DNA of 64,000 nt from Muribaculaceae bacterium (GCA_022510385.1 JAFLTQ010000008.1:52971-116970), one strand, 5' to 3'. Numbered from the stretch's first letter, positions 19,362 to 28,452 are shown. A program made the numbers and translations. Notes: a model not told the origin generated them from the sequence alone.

Positions 19362-19388
19362 GAATAGCATACTTTTAGGTAAATTTGC
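19356..19388 (+). promoter_or_regulatory. Bacteroidota promoter of nusB
   Basis: TTG (19356-19358) and TAAATTTGC (19380-19388) are spaced by 21 bases, placing initiation about 15 bases before the nusB ATG at 19410. Confidence 0.7.
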
Positions 19389-19409
19389 AGAAAAGAAAAC
19401 AAGACGTAA

Positions 19410-20816
19410 ATGATAAACAGGGTTTTGATAAGGATGAAGGCCGTGCAGTTGTTATATTCATATCTGCTCGTGCAGCAACCTTTCTCATTGGAATCCCAAC
19501 CTTCGGCTCCCACCAAAGAGAAAAGATTTGCATATAATTTATATTTGAATTTTATCTATTTGATAGATAGGATAGCAAATCAGGTGAAAGGAAAAAACAG
19601 AACATTCCCTTTGGCCGATTCAAGATTTGTTGTTGCCACGGAAAAAGATGAAAAGATTAAATCTCTTAAACAACAATCTTCATCCATTCAGTATCCTTTC
19701 CTCGCTGTTGAATCAGAATTGGCTGAAAAAATAAGAGAGAGCCTCCTTTTCAAAAAGTGGGAAAAAGATAATAGCGAAGGGAAAGCATCGGATAATTTTT
19801 GGGAGAATGTTTTTAATGCTGTCATTTTGACAGATGAAAAAGTTAATTCATTAATTAAAGAGTTGCCGGGATATTCATTGTCAGGTGTTGACAGAACGAG
19901 GGAGCTGATGAATGTGACATTTAAAAATTTCTATTCTTCCCATGAAAATATAGATGATGCTCTGAAAAATTTACAAATGAGTTTGCAGAAGGCACGTGAT
20001 CTCTATATGCGGTTACTTGCCCTTCCGGTTGAACTCTCAAAATTGCATTTGGAGCGGTTAGAGTCAAGACGCAACAAATATCTGGCTTCTGTGGAAGACT
20101 TAAATCCGGATATGAAACTTGCGGATAATGGAGTGGCACGTATTTTGGAACAAAATTCCGAATTTGAAGAATATATAAATCAACATCATCTCTTCTGGAG
20201 AAGTGAAGATCCGGAACTGCTTGAGATATTGTTGAAAGCTGTCCTTTCCTCGGAAATCTATGAAGATTACTTAAAAGATAAGGAAAAGGGGCTTCATCAA
20301 GATGTAGAATTTTGGCACAATATATTTACAAACGTAATTCTGAATAATCAGGATTTTCTGGAATATCTTGAAAATAAGTCGGTTTTCTGGAATGATGATT
20401 TAGAAATAATGTGTTCTTTTGTCTTAAAGACACTCAAAAGAATAGATAATCCTGAAACCATGTCGTCAGCCGTTTTACCAATGTATAAAGATGGAGAAAA
20501 CGGGAAAGATGCAAAATTTGGAGCCGAATTATTCAGATATGTGGTAAATAACAAAGAGATTTACAAAAGATATATCGAGGATGCGCTTGAAAAAGACAAG
20601 TGGGAGGCCAACCGGCTTGCATTTATGGATGTGGTCATAACAATGGCAGCATTGGCAGAGATTATCAATTATCCTGAAATTCCTTTAAGCGTAAGTATTA
20701 ATGAATATATTGAGATAGCCAAGAGTTATAGCTCGGCTAAAAGCGGACAATTCATTCATGGATTGCTGGCATCCCTTGTAGAACACTTGCATCAACTTGG
20801 ATTGACAAACAAATAA
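19410..20816 (+). CDS. nusB: Transcription antitermination factor NusB, extended form with internal duplication
   Basis: A 468-residue NusB-type protein, far longer than the classical 140-residue NusB and, from memory, than the roughly 300-residue Bacteroides form. It opens MINRVLIRMKAVQLLYSYL and ends with the NusB core (AFMDVVITMAALAEI, PLSVSINEYIEIAKSYSS). In between, two related modules occur: about residues 40-172 and 192-345. Compare FWENVFNAVILTDEKV (130-145) with FWHNIFTNVILNNQDF (301-316), and LYLNFIYLIDRIANQV with LYMRLLALPVELSKLH. NusB works in rRNA antitermination. It has its own promoter and leads nusB-yajC-ybbR-coaE. Confidence 0.88.
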   Translation: MINRVLIRMKAVQLLYSYLLVQQPFSLESQPSAPTKEKRFAYNLYLNFIYLIDRIANQVKGKNRTFPLADSRFVVATEKDEKIKSLKQQSSSIQYPFLAVESELAEKIRESLLFKKWEKDNSEGKASDNFWENVFNAVILTDEKVNSLIKELPGYSLSGVDRTRELMNVTFKNFYSSHENIDDALKNLQMSLQKARDLYMRLLALPVELSKLHLERLESRRNKYLASVEDLNPDMKLADNGVARILEQNSEFEEYINQHHLFWRSEDPELLEILLKAVLSSEIYEDYLKDKEKGLHQDVEFWHNIFTNVILNNQDFLEYLENKSVFWNDDLEIMCSFVLKTLKRIDNPETMSSAVLPMYKDGENGKDAKFGAELFRYVVNNKEIYKRYIEDALEKDKWEANRLAFMDVVITMAALAEIINYPEIPLSVSINEYIEIAKSYSSAKSGQFIHGLLASLVEHLHQLGLTNK

Positions 20817-20862
20817 AGATTACTAACCATCCATCTTAGGAAAATAATTTAAGGAAAATAAA

Positions 20863-21186
20863 GTGATGAATACCTTACAAACAATTTTATTACAAAGCGA
20901 ATCTGCTGGAGGTGGATTCAGTGGAATGATCATGATAATCGCTATGATAGTGATTTTCTATTTCTTTATGATCCGCCCGCAATCAAAAAAACAAAAAGAG
21001 ATAAAGAAGGCACGTGAAGCGATGCAAAAAGGAGATAGCGTCGTGACAGCAGGAGGAATTCATGGCAAAATAAAAGAAATCAACGACGCCACCATACTAA
21101 TGGAAGTTGCACCCGGCGTGTCTTTAAAAGTTGACAAAGCATCTGTTTTTCCTGCAGGACAACAGGAAACTGTCACAAAACAGTAA
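20863..21186 (+). CDS. yajC: Preprotein translocase subunit YajC
   Basis: A 107-residue protein with a single membrane helix (residues 20-38), the motif FMIRPQSKKQKE just after it and a small cytoplasmic beta domain (GDSVVTAGGIHGKI). This is standard YajC, an accessory of SecDF. It lies in the nusB-yajC-ybbR-coaE cluster. Confidence 0.93.
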   Translation: MMNTLQTILLQSESAGGGFSGMIMIIAMIVIFYFFMIRPQSKKQKEIKKAREAMQKGDSVVTAGGIHGKIKEINDATILMEVAPGVSLKVDKASVFPAGQQETVTKQ

Positions 21187-21220
21187 TATAGCAAAAGTAT
21201 AATCCGGAAATTTTTAAATA

Positions 21221-22201
21221 TTGGCACCCAGTAGAATAAACCGGATAAAAGATAAATGGAGAGTTCTGAAGACCACATCGGGCTTCAAGAACTCTATGCT
21301 GTTTTTGGTTTTTGTCTGCGTAAGTGCTGTTTTTTGGTTTATCTTGGCCTTGAATGATAGTGCACAAGATAATTTTAATGTCAATTTGCGCATAGTGAAT
21401 CAACCTGATTCCGTCACTTTTATTAGTGATGTTCCGGAAAGGTTACATGTGTCTGTGAGCGATAAAGGCACAAGCTTATGGAGAAACGGATATCTCAAAC
21501 ACCCCACAATCAATATAGATTTTAAAGAATACTCAAGCGACGGGGTCTTGAGATATTCCTACAATGATTTGATATCTTCTCTTCGTCATGCATTTGGAGG
21601 AGCCGCCACCATAACTTCTGTCTCCTTGGATTCGTTACAACTTTTTTATACTACCAATCCGGGTAAAAAAGTGCCGATTTTAGTAAATTGTCAGATTTAT
21701 CCTTCATCGGGTTCGACTCTTCAAGGGAATATCAAGGCAACCCCGGGAAGTGTCTATATTTATGGCAGTAAGGAGGTCATTGATACAATAAATTACGTAA
21801 GTACAGAACCCCTTGTTTTGAGGAATCTTTCAGAAACCACCACAATGGATGTAAAGATCCAAAAAATACGTAATGCAAGAGCACTTCCCTCAAAAGTGGA
21901 ATTGACGGTGCCAATCGAACCCTTGGTGAAAAAACAAGCGATGGTGACAGTCGAGGCGGTAAACGTGCCCGAAGGGGAGGAATTGCTTTTATTCCCCTCT
22001 AAGGTTCCCGTAGAATATTATGTGGCAATGAGTAGACTTAATGATGATGAAGATAAAAATATCCATCTGATTGTCAATTATGACGATATCTCCGGTTCAC
22101 AGGAATCAAAACTTTCTGTCGCAATATCCAAATATCCCGACCGTCTTAAAAATCTGATGCTGAAAACCGACAGCATTGAATATGCCATCATAAAAGATTA
22201 G
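21221..22201 (+). CDS. YbbR-like domain protein
   Basis: A 326-residue membrane-anchored protein with one N-terminal helix (SMLFLVFVCVSAVFWFILAL) and YbbR-type beta repeats outside the membrane (for example PGSVYIYGSKEVIDTINYV). The family's role is unclear, although YbbR domains are linked to cyclic-di-AMP cyclase regulation in Firmicutes. The start appears to be TTG 21221; no early ATG is available. The stop abuts coaE. Confidence 0.8.
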   Translation: MAPSRINRIKDKWRVLKTTSGFKNSMLFLVFVCVSAVFWFILALNDSAQDNFNVNLRIVNQPDSVTFISDVPERLHVSVSDKGTSLWRNGYLKHPTINIDFKEYSSDGVLRYSYNDLISSLRHAFGGAATITSVSLDSLQLFYTTNPGKKVPILVNCQIYPSSGSTLQGNIKATPGSVYIYGSKEVIDTINYVSTEPLVLRNLSETTTMDVKIQKIRNARALPSKVELTVPIEPLVKKQAMVTVEAVNVPEGEELLLFPSKVPVEYYVAMSRLNDDEDKNIHLIVNYDDISGSQESKLSVAISKYPDRLKNLMLKTDSIEYAIIKD

Positions 22202-22204
22202 GTG

Positions 22205-22819
22205 ATGAATCGCAAAGTCACAATAGGGATTGCAGGAGGAATAGGTGCGGGCAAAAGCATTGTCTCCAGATTGCTAAGATGTAATGGGATGAGGGTCTAC
22301 GATTGCGATTATGAGGCAAAGAAGATAATGACGTATGATTTAGATGTGAAAGAGTCTATAATAACCAAATTTGGGAAAGGGATATATAATGATAGGGGGG
22401 AATTACATCGAAAGAAATTGGCTGATTTAATTTTTAAAGACAAAAATAAAAGAAGAATTATTAATTCAATAGTACATAAAGCTGTATTAGACGACATAAA
22501 GTTAAAAAGATTAGAACAGGAAGGATTGTTCTTTATAGAGACGGCCATCCCGTCGTCAGGAGGAATTGACAAGATATGTGATGCAATGTGGATCGTTGAA
22601 TCTCCCTTGGAGGTAAGATTTCTAAGAGTAGAGAATCGAGATAAAATGTCAAGGGAAGACTTCTTTTTGAGAATTGAATCACAGGAGAAAGAATTGGAAA
22701 ACATAGAAACGCCGGAAATAGATATTATTCAGAACGATGATCAGCATCCAATGTTGTCAAAGATTTTAAAACAAATAGATAAATATTCATTACATAATAC
22801 ATATACAATATCATGTTGA
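22205..22819 (+). CDS. coaE: Dephospho-CoA kinase
   Basis: A roughly 204-residue kinase for the last step of coenzyme A synthesis. It has the P-loop GIAGGIGAGKS and the conserved DCDYEAK segment near residue 37. ATG 22205 (MNRKVTIGIAGG) is preferred, although an in-frame GTG lies 3 bases upstream at the ybbR stop. The gene overlaps the next one by 7 bases, suggesting translational coupling. Confidence 0.9.
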   Translation: MNRKVTIGIAGGIGAGKSIVSRLLRCNGMRVYDCDYEAKKIMTYDLDVKESIITKFGKGIYNDRGELHRKKLADLIFKDKNKRRIINSIVHKAVLDDIKLKRLEQEGLFFIETAIPSSGGIDKICDAMWIVESPLEVRFLRVENRDKMSREDFFLRIESQEKELENIETPEIDIIQNDDQHPMLSKILKQIDKYSLHNTYTISC

Positions 22820-23250
22820 GAGAAATATTAGCAATAACGGGCAAACCGGGTCTGTTCAAAATATTGTCACACAACGGAAGGACCTTGATAGTGGAAGAGC
22901 TTTTAACCGGGAAACGTTTTCCGGTGTCAGCGAGAGATAAAGTGGTGTCATTGGGAGATATCGCAATGTACACGGAGAGTGATGATAAACCACTTGGAGA
23001 AATTCTTGATCTGATATATCAAAAAGAAGATGGGAAAACGCTTGACATCAAGGAGTTAGTCAAGACGGGAAGTCTAAAAGAAAGATTTGCTCTTTATTTG
23101 CCGGATTTCGACAGGGACAGGGTGCATGACAGTGATATTAAGAAACTGTTCACATGGTATAATCTATTGGTAGAACAGGGCTTCACAAAATTTACAGAAG
23201 AGCCTGAAAACGACCGGAAAGAAGAAAATAGTGAAGATAAAGAGGCCTAA
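22813..23250 (+). CDS. DUF5606 family protein
   Basis: A 145-residue soluble protein starting MLREILAITGKPGLFKILS, matching the Bacteroidota family DUF5606. It has a small N-terminal beta domain (residues 1-55), a helical middle and an acidic tail. The function is unknown. Its 7-base overlap with coaE and 20-base gap to nrdG indicate co-transcription. Confidence 0.8.
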   Translation: MLREILAITGKPGLFKILSHNGRTLIVEELLTGKRFPVSARDKVVSLGDIAMYTESDDKPLGEILDLIYQKEDGKTLDIKELVKTGSLKERFALYLPDFDRDRVHDSDIKKLFTWYNLLVEQGFTKFTEEPENDRKEENSEDKEA

Positions 23251-23270
23251 ACGGATTATTCCAAAGAGTA

Positions 23271-23753
23271 ATGTTTAGAGTTACCGATATAATAAGAGGC
23301 ACGACAGTAGATGGTCCGGGATTCCGGACCTCTATTTATTTCTCCGGTTGTAGCCACCAGTGTCCCGGTTGTCACAACCCCCAAACATGGGATCCGGAAA
23401 ATGGCCATGAAATGTCGCTCTCCGATATTTTAGATATAGTAGAAGAAGAGGATTTTGATGTGACCCTTAGTGGGGGAGACCCATTATATTTCCCGGAGCA
23501 TATAGAAGAATTGGTTGAAAATTTGAAGGCATCTGGCAGGAATGTCTGGATTTACACGGGCTATACATGGGAGGAAATCATAAAAAGATCAGAATTATAT
23601 AAGGCAATAAAGAAAGCGGACGTTTTGGTTGATGGCCCATTTATAGAGGCTTTAAAAGATACGGATTTGAAGTTCAGAGGATCAAGCAACCAAAGGATAA
23701 TTGACATACAAAAATCACCGGCTTCGGGGAAACCGGTAATTATAGAAGATTAG
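23271..23753 (+). CDS. nrdG: Anaerobic ribonucleotide reductase activating protein
   Basis: A 160-residue radical SAM activase that installs the glycyl radical on NrdD. The cluster motif is GCSHQCPGCHN (CxxxCxxC), followed by SGGDP. The length and the GPGFR motif fit NrdG. Its substrate gene nrdD is next door but on the opposite strand, tail to tail. Confidence 0.93.
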   Translation: MFRVTDIIRGTTVDGPGFRTSIYFSGCSHQCPGCHNPQTWDPENGHEMSLSDILDIVEEEDFDVTLSGGDPLYFPEHIEELVENLKASGRNVWIYTGYTWEEIIKRSELYKAIKKADVLVDGPFIEALKDTDLKFRGSSNQRIIDIQKSPASGKPVIIED

Positions 23754-23771
23754 TAAGTTGGAGGGTTTAAA

Positions 23772-23802
23772 AGTGAGTTAAGAGAATTACTCACTAATTC
23801 TC
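23772..23802. terminator. Hairpins between convergent nrdG and nrdD
   Basis: AGTGAGT (23772-23778) pairs with ACTCACT (23789-23795). An alternative stem, GAGAATT with AATTCTC (23782-23802), overlaps it. The 50-base gap between the two stops probably ends transcription from both sides. Confidence 0.5.
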
Positions 23803-23803
23803 C

Positions 23804-26008
23804 TTATGTATGTACGATTCTGTCGTGGAGCTCAGCTAACTTGCCGGAATTCCAACGGTCGGTGGTTCCTACAAGGTAGCCTGTGATTCTTTGGATAGTT
23901 TCAAATTGTGTGCCACATTTCGGACAGTTCTGTTCATCTTTTGCAGCATTTTCATACCCACATTTCGGACAATGGTTTCTATTATGATTGACTGAGCCAT
24001 AACCGAGGTTATATTGATCCATCAGGTCTACAATCTGCATAATAGCCTCTTCATTATGAGTGGCATCACCATCAATTTCCACATAGAAAATATGACCACC
24101 CCGAGTCAGATCATGATATGGCGCCTCAATTTTTGCCTTGTGTCTCGGTGAACAGTGATAGTAAACCGGCACATGATTTGAGTTGGTGTAATAATTTTTA
24201 TCGGTAACTCCCGGTATTATACCGAATCTTTTCTTATCAATTTTTGTGAATCTACCGGATAATCCTTCTGCCGGTGTAGCAAGAATTGAATAATTGTGTC
24301 CGAAACGATTGGAGAATTCATTGGCTCTGTCTCTCATATAAGTCACAATTTTCAACCCTAATTCCTGAGCAAATTCAGACTCACCGTGATGCTTTCCTGT
24401 CAGGGCTATAAGAGCTTCCGCCAAACCTATAAATCCGATACCCAGAGTGCCTTGATTTATAACTTTCTCGATAGTGTCATTCGGTTTAAGAATGGAAGCA
24501 TTATTCCAGAGTGATCCCATCACGAGAGGGAATTGTTTGGCGAGTGCTGTCTTTTGGAATTGGAATCTTTCATCGAGCTGAATGGCGGTTATTTCCAAGA
24601 CTTGATCCAATTTTTCAAAGAATTTATCGATTCTTAGTTTTTGATCTTCAATATCCATACATTCAATTGCCAAACGTACGATATTAATCGTTGTAAAGGA
24701 AAGATTGCCCCGTCCTATCGAAGTTTTTTCCCCGAATCGATTTTCAAACACGCGTGTGCGACACCCCATAGTTGCCACTTCATGAACATATCTTTTTGGA
24801 TCTTGAGGGTTCCAATCATCACTTAGGTTGAATGATGCATCGAGATTCAAGAAATTCGGGAAAAATCTGCGTGCCGATACTTTGCATGCTAATTTATATA
24901 AGTCGTAGTTGGGGTCTTCGGGAAGGTAACTGACTCCTCTTTTCTTTTTCCATATCTGAATGGGGAAAATGGCAGTAGTACCATTGCCTACACCTTCATA
25001 TGTGGAATTCAAGATTTCTCTAATAACGCATCTTCCTTCGGCTGAAATATCGGTTCCGTAGTTAATAGATGAGAAAACCACTTGATTGCCCCCTCGAGAG
25101 TGGATGGTGTTCATATTATGGATAAAAGCCTCCATTGCCTGATGCACTCGCTCCACTGTTTTATTTACAGCATGTTGCACTATTCTTTCATCTCCCTGAA
25201 GAGATGAAAGATCTTTTTTAATGAAATCTTTGAGTTCCTTATTATATAAATGTTTAAGATCTTCTCCCGTAAGATCCTCAAGATTCTTAATCTCTTCAAT
25301 GTAACTCGATCTGACGTATGGGGCAAGGTAAAAGTCGAATGCAGGAATCGACTGACCTCCATGCATTTCATTCTGGGCTGTTTCAAGAGATATACACGCA
25401 ATAACACTTGCTGTTTCAATCCTTTTTGCCGGGCGAGATTCACCGTGACCCGCCACAAATCCATTCGTTAAGATGTTGTCTAAAGGATGTTGCACACAAG
25501 TAAGGCTCTTTGTCGGATAATAATCCTTGTCATGAATATGGATATAATTATTTTTAACAGCCTCTTTTACTTTTGGAGAGAGTAGATAGTCATCGACAAA
25601 GGGTTTGGTGGTTTCAGTGGAGAATTTCATCATCATACCGGCAGGGGAGTCGGTATTCATATTTGCATTCTCACGGGTGATGTCATTATTTTTTGCATTG
25701 ATGATTTCAAGAAACATATCCCTTGTCTTTGCTCTACGAGCTATAGAGCGTTGGTCGCGATATGCTATATATCTTTTTGCAACATCTTTTCGTGCAGATT
25801 TCATCAATTCAAATTCAACTCTATCTTGAATTTCCTCAACGGTCATTCTTTCCTCGCCGGTCATTCCGATACGGTCAGAGATTTTTTGGATAAGGCTTTC
25901 ATCTTCACCGATTTCAGTTGCGAGCATAGCTTTTCTAATAGCAGCCTTGATTTTTTCTTCATTATATCCGACGATTCTGCCGTCGCGTTTTTCGACCGTG
26001 TGGATCAT
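23804..26008 (-). CDS. nrdD: Anaerobic ribonucleoside-triphosphate reductase
   Basis: A 734-residue class III ribonucleotide reductase, making dNTPs without oxygen. It has an N-terminal ATP-cone (VEKRDGRIVGYNEEKI), an active-site Cys region, a C-terminal zinc site of two CPKCG pairs and the glycyl radical loop RITGYLVGTTDRWN. It is required for anaerobic growth. Upstream lie a palindrome and a repeated 18-mer that could regulate it. Confidence 0.96.
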   Translation of the reverse strand: MIHTVEKRDGRIVGYNEEKIKAAIRKAMLATEIGEDESLIQKISDRIGMTGEERMTVEEIQDRVEFELMKSARKDVAKRYIAYRDQRSIARRAKTRDMFLEIINAKNNDITRENANMNTDSPAGMMMKFSTETTKPFVDDYLLSPKVKEAVKNNYIHIHDKDYYPTKSLTCVQHPLDNILTNGFVAGHGESRPAKRIETASVIACISLETAQNEMHGGQSIPAFDFYLAPYVRSSYIEEIKNLEDLTGEDLKHLYNKELKDFIKKDLSSLQGDERIVQHAVNKTVERVHQAMEAFIHNMNTIHSRGGNQVVFSSINYGTDISAEGRCVIREILNSTYEGVGNGTTAIFPIQIWKKKRGVSYLPEDPNYDLYKLACKVSARRFFPNFLNLDASFNLSDDWNPQDPKRYVHEVATMGCRTRVFENRFGEKTSIGRGNLSFTTINIVRLAIECMDIEDQKLRIDKFFEKLDQVLEITAIQLDERFQFQKTALAKQFPLVMGSLWNNASILKPNDTIEKVINQGTLGIGFIGLAEALIALTGKHHGESEFAQELGLKIVTYMRDRANEFSNRFGHNYSILATPAEGLSGRFTKIDKKRFGIIPGVTDKNYYTNSNHVPVYYHCSPRHKAKIEAPYHDLTRGGHIFYVEIDGDATHNEEAIMQIVDLMDQYNLGYGSVNHNRNHCPKCGYENAAKDEQNCPKCGTQFETIQRITGYLVGTTDRWNSGKLAELHDRIVHT

Positions 26009-26069
26009 AAAAGTATCTGTTAAGATTTTAAGAAATTAAAATAAAGAGGATTTTTAACCGGAAGCGAAA

Positions 26070-26084
26070 TTACAATAATTGTAA
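26070..26084. promoter_or_regulatory. Palindrome TTACAAT-A-ATTGTAA upstream of nrdD
   Basis: A perfect 7-1-7 inverted repeat 62 bases upstream of the nrdD start. It is a candidate operator; the regulator cannot be named from sequence. Confidence 0.55.
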
Positions 26085-26122
26085 ATTATGGGCAAATTTT
26101 TGATTAAAAAATTTTTAAAAAA

Positions 26123-26140
26123 TTTATTTTGGAAAACTTT
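26123..26140 (+). repeat. Direct repeat copy 1 (TTTATTTTGGAAAACTTT)
   Basis: An exact 18-base match to the copy at 26187-26204, with starts 64 bases apart (about six helical turns). Confidence 0.8.
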
Positions 26141-26186
26141 TTTGACTTGAATATTTTTTAATTAACTATAAAACAGTTGTTTATAT

Positions 26187-26204
26187 TTTATTTTGGAAAA
26201 CTTT
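26187..26204 (+). repeat. Direct repeat copy 2 (TTTATTTTGGAAAACTTT)
   Basis: The second exact copy of the 18-mer in the nrdD/ABC divergent region. Confidence 0.8.
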
Positions 26205-26386
26205 AATAAATTTTAAGATTTAATCACTGAATAATAATTATTTTTCTAACAATTTAGCAAGGATGCTTTAATATTTGTATTTTTGTGGGAGTTTTAATTG
26301 AATATTTTTAAAAGAATTATCCGGAAATATAATGAAATAAAGAAAAAAATTCATTCTTATTCCCTTAAGATGCCGGAAATATTACT

Positions 26387-26394
26387 TATTTTTG
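26387..26394 (+). promoter_or_regulatory. -7 promoter element (TATTTTTG) of the ABC ATPase gene
   Basis: It matches TAnnTTTG 31 bases before the ATG at 26426. A second identical box lies at 26278-26285. Confidence 0.45.
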
Positions 26395-26425
26395 TCAAGT
26401 TCGGATAGACAACAAAAAATACAAT

Positions 26426-27154
26426 ATGTCGAATATTGAGTTAAAAAATTTTTCACTTGGTTTCGATCGCAAGATATTACTGCATGATGTGACAGCAAGT
26501 TTTGCTTCGGGAGGTTTAACGGCGCTAATTGGCAGTAATGGAAGTGGCAAATCATCTCTTTTAAGGGTTATTGGAGGTATTGATCATCATTATAAAGGGG
26601 ATGTGATGATAGATGGAATCGATTTGAGAAGCATTCCAAAATATCAATTGGCATCCAAAATATCATACGTAAATACCCATCGGCCACGGATGGCCAACCT
26701 GAGGTGTATAGATGTCGTTAGGCTTGGTCGCTCTCCTCATACGAATTGGAGCGGATATCTTTCAGAAACTGATCGTCGGATAGTGGAAAACTCTTTTGAA
26801 AAGGTAGGGATGGAAAGTTTTAAGGATTGTTATTTCAATACTTTAAGTGACGGGGAATCAGAAAAGATAATGATAGCGAGGGCTTTGGCACAATCAACTC
26901 CCATAATCTTGCTTGACGAACCAACCTCTTTTTTGGATCTACCGGCGAGATACGAGTTGGTTAAACTCCTTAAAGACATTACATCAAATGAAGCCAAAAC
27001 GGTTATATATTCCACTCATGAATTAGATATAGCCCTGAAATTCAGCGACTCCGTTGCTTTGATAGAACCCCCCTCATTGATAAATCTGCCGGCAACAGAG
27101 ATGTTGGAATTTCTAAAAAGTTCCCAACATAGATTTGGCGAAATTTTGGCATAA
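26426..27154 (+). CDS. ABC transporter ATP-binding protein, FecE/BtuD-like, without adjacent permease
   Basis: A 242-residue ATPase of the iron-siderophore/cobalamin uptake type. Walker A is GSNGSGKSS, the signature is LSDGESEK (a variant of LSGGQ), Walker B is IILLDEPTS and the switch His is in YSTHELD. Such ATPases normally sit beside FecCD permease and binding-protein genes. None is present here, so it may serve a permease encoded elsewhere. Confidence 0.85.
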   Translation: MSNIELKNFSLGFDRKILLHDVTASFASGGLTALIGSNGSGKSSLLRVIGGIDHHYKGDVMIDGIDLRSIPKYQLASKISYVNTHRPRMANLRCIDVVRLGRSPHTNWSGYLSETDRRIVENSFEKVGMESFKDCYFNTLSDGESEKIMIARALAQSTPIILLDEPTSFLDLPARYELVKLLKDITSNEAKTVIYSTHELDIALKFSDSVALIEPPSLINLPATEMLEFLKSSQHRFGEILA

Positions 27155-27253
27155 ATTTTGAAGAAAGTAAAGAAATCCGTATATTTACAAAACAAATTAA
27201 ACCAAAGTAATCCTAATAGGTCTAAAAAATAAAAAAAAATAGAATATAGAATT

Positions 27254-28429
27254 ATGGGAAGGAAAAGGATATTTATAACAATGTCGGTAATAATGGCAGG
27301 AGTTGGAAGCTTGTTGGCACAAGACTTTTTCGATGATGTCTATTATAATCCGAAGAAAGATAAGTCAGCAACAACCGTATCGACTGTCAGACAAACGACA
27401 AGTAAAACATCGACCTCACAACAATCCGGCTACATAGCAGATATGGGAAATATGGATGTTGATGCCTACAACCGTAGAGGCTCTCAATACTTTGTTTCGC
27501 AAATCGATACAATTGGTTCGGCAGTGGAGAATGGAGAAGATTTTATCTACACTCAGCAGATACAGAAATTTTATAATCCAACCATTGTTGTAGACAATGC
27601 AACGGTTTTAGGTGATGTTTTGTCAAATGCATACGGTAACGTAGATATAATCATAAACGATAACGGTTATCCGGTATTCGCACCCTATTATGGATGGAAC
27701 TGGCCATATTACAGTTCAATCTGGTCGCCATGGAACTGGGGCTTTAACATTGGTCCATGGGGATGGAGTGTTGGATGGTATGATCCTTGGTATTCATGGA
27801 ATTGGGGATGGGGTCCAGGATGGTGGAATCCCGCTCCACCGAGACCGGGATGGGGTCCCGGATGGGGTCCGGGATGGAGACCGGGCCCGGGAGCTATAGC
27901 TTCATGGAGCCCGAACGGGAACAGACCGGCTGCCCCGAGACCGGGATGGAGCGGAACGACTCAGCGCAGAGGAGGAAATATTGCTGCAGGTGCTCCAAAT
28001 GGAAATATAGGTCGTCAGGGTGGCAATATCAGAGGTTCTCGTGTAGGTCAGCAGCAACCTGTTCGTGGTTCTAACTTCGGTTCACCTTCTACCGGGGTCG
28101 TAAATAATAATGGCAGATGGCAATATAATACGTCACGTGTCACAGGACAACGGAATCCGGGTGTAGTGGTGCAACCGGGAAGGAATCAGCAAGGTACTCC
28201 CAACCGAGGTACAGTCTCTTCCTCTTCCTCATCACAAAATAAGCCCGCTGTGAATAATAATAGAGGCAACAATTCAGGAAGCAGTAGCAATCGCTCTACT
28301 TTTAATTCTTCAAGTTCTAATAATCGTTCATACGGTAACAGCACGTCTCGTTCCATTGGTGGAGGCAGCCGTTCAACCGGTGGAGGCAGCCGCAGCAGTG
28401 GCGGAGGCGGAGGCGGTAGACGTCGATAA
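27254..28429 (+). CDS. Exported low-complexity protein rich in Trp, Pro, Gly, Asn and Ser
   Basis: A 391-residue protein with a signal peptide (ending SLLAQ), a conserved-looking middle (residues 30-130), a Trp/Pro/Gly-rich stretch (about 140-220, PGWGPGWGPGWRPGPG) and a long Asn/Ser/Gly/Arg tail ending SSGGGGGGRRR. No catalytic motif is visible. The composition suggests a surface or periplasmic structural protein. A hairpin follows, and an outer-membrane protein gene lies 79 bases downstream. Confidence 0.75.
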   Translation: MGRKRIFITMSVIMAGVGSLLAQDFFDDVYYNPKKDKSATTVSTVRQTTSKTSTSQQSGYIADMGNMDVDAYNRRGSQYFVSQIDTIGSAVENGEDFIYTQQIQKFYNPTIVVDNATVLGDVLSNAYGNVDIIINDNGYPVFAPYYGWNWPYYSSIWSPWNWGFNIGPWGWSVGWYDPWYSWNWGWGPGWWNPAPPRPGWGPGWGPGWRPGPGAIASWSPNGNRPAAPRPGWSGTTQRRGGNIAAGAPNGNIGRQGGNIRGSRVGQQQPVRGSNFGSPSTGVVNNNGRWQYNTSRVTGQRNPGVVVQPGRNQQGTPNRGTVSSSSSSQNKPAVNNNRGNNSGSSSNRSTFNSSSSNNRSYGNSTSRSIGGGSRSTGGGSRSSGGGGGGRRR

Positions 28430-28452
28430 TTTCGGAATAATAATTAAAAACT

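Larger units (their letters stand above)
26009..26425. promoter_or_regulatory. 417-base divergent regulatory region between nrdD and an ABC ATPase gene
   Basis: A very AT-rich gap without an ORF. It holds a palindrome next to nrdD (26070-26084), two exact copies of an 18-mer (26123-26140 and 26187-26204) and two -7-like TATTTTTG boxes facing the ABC gene (26278-26285 and 26387-26394). Confidence 0.6.
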
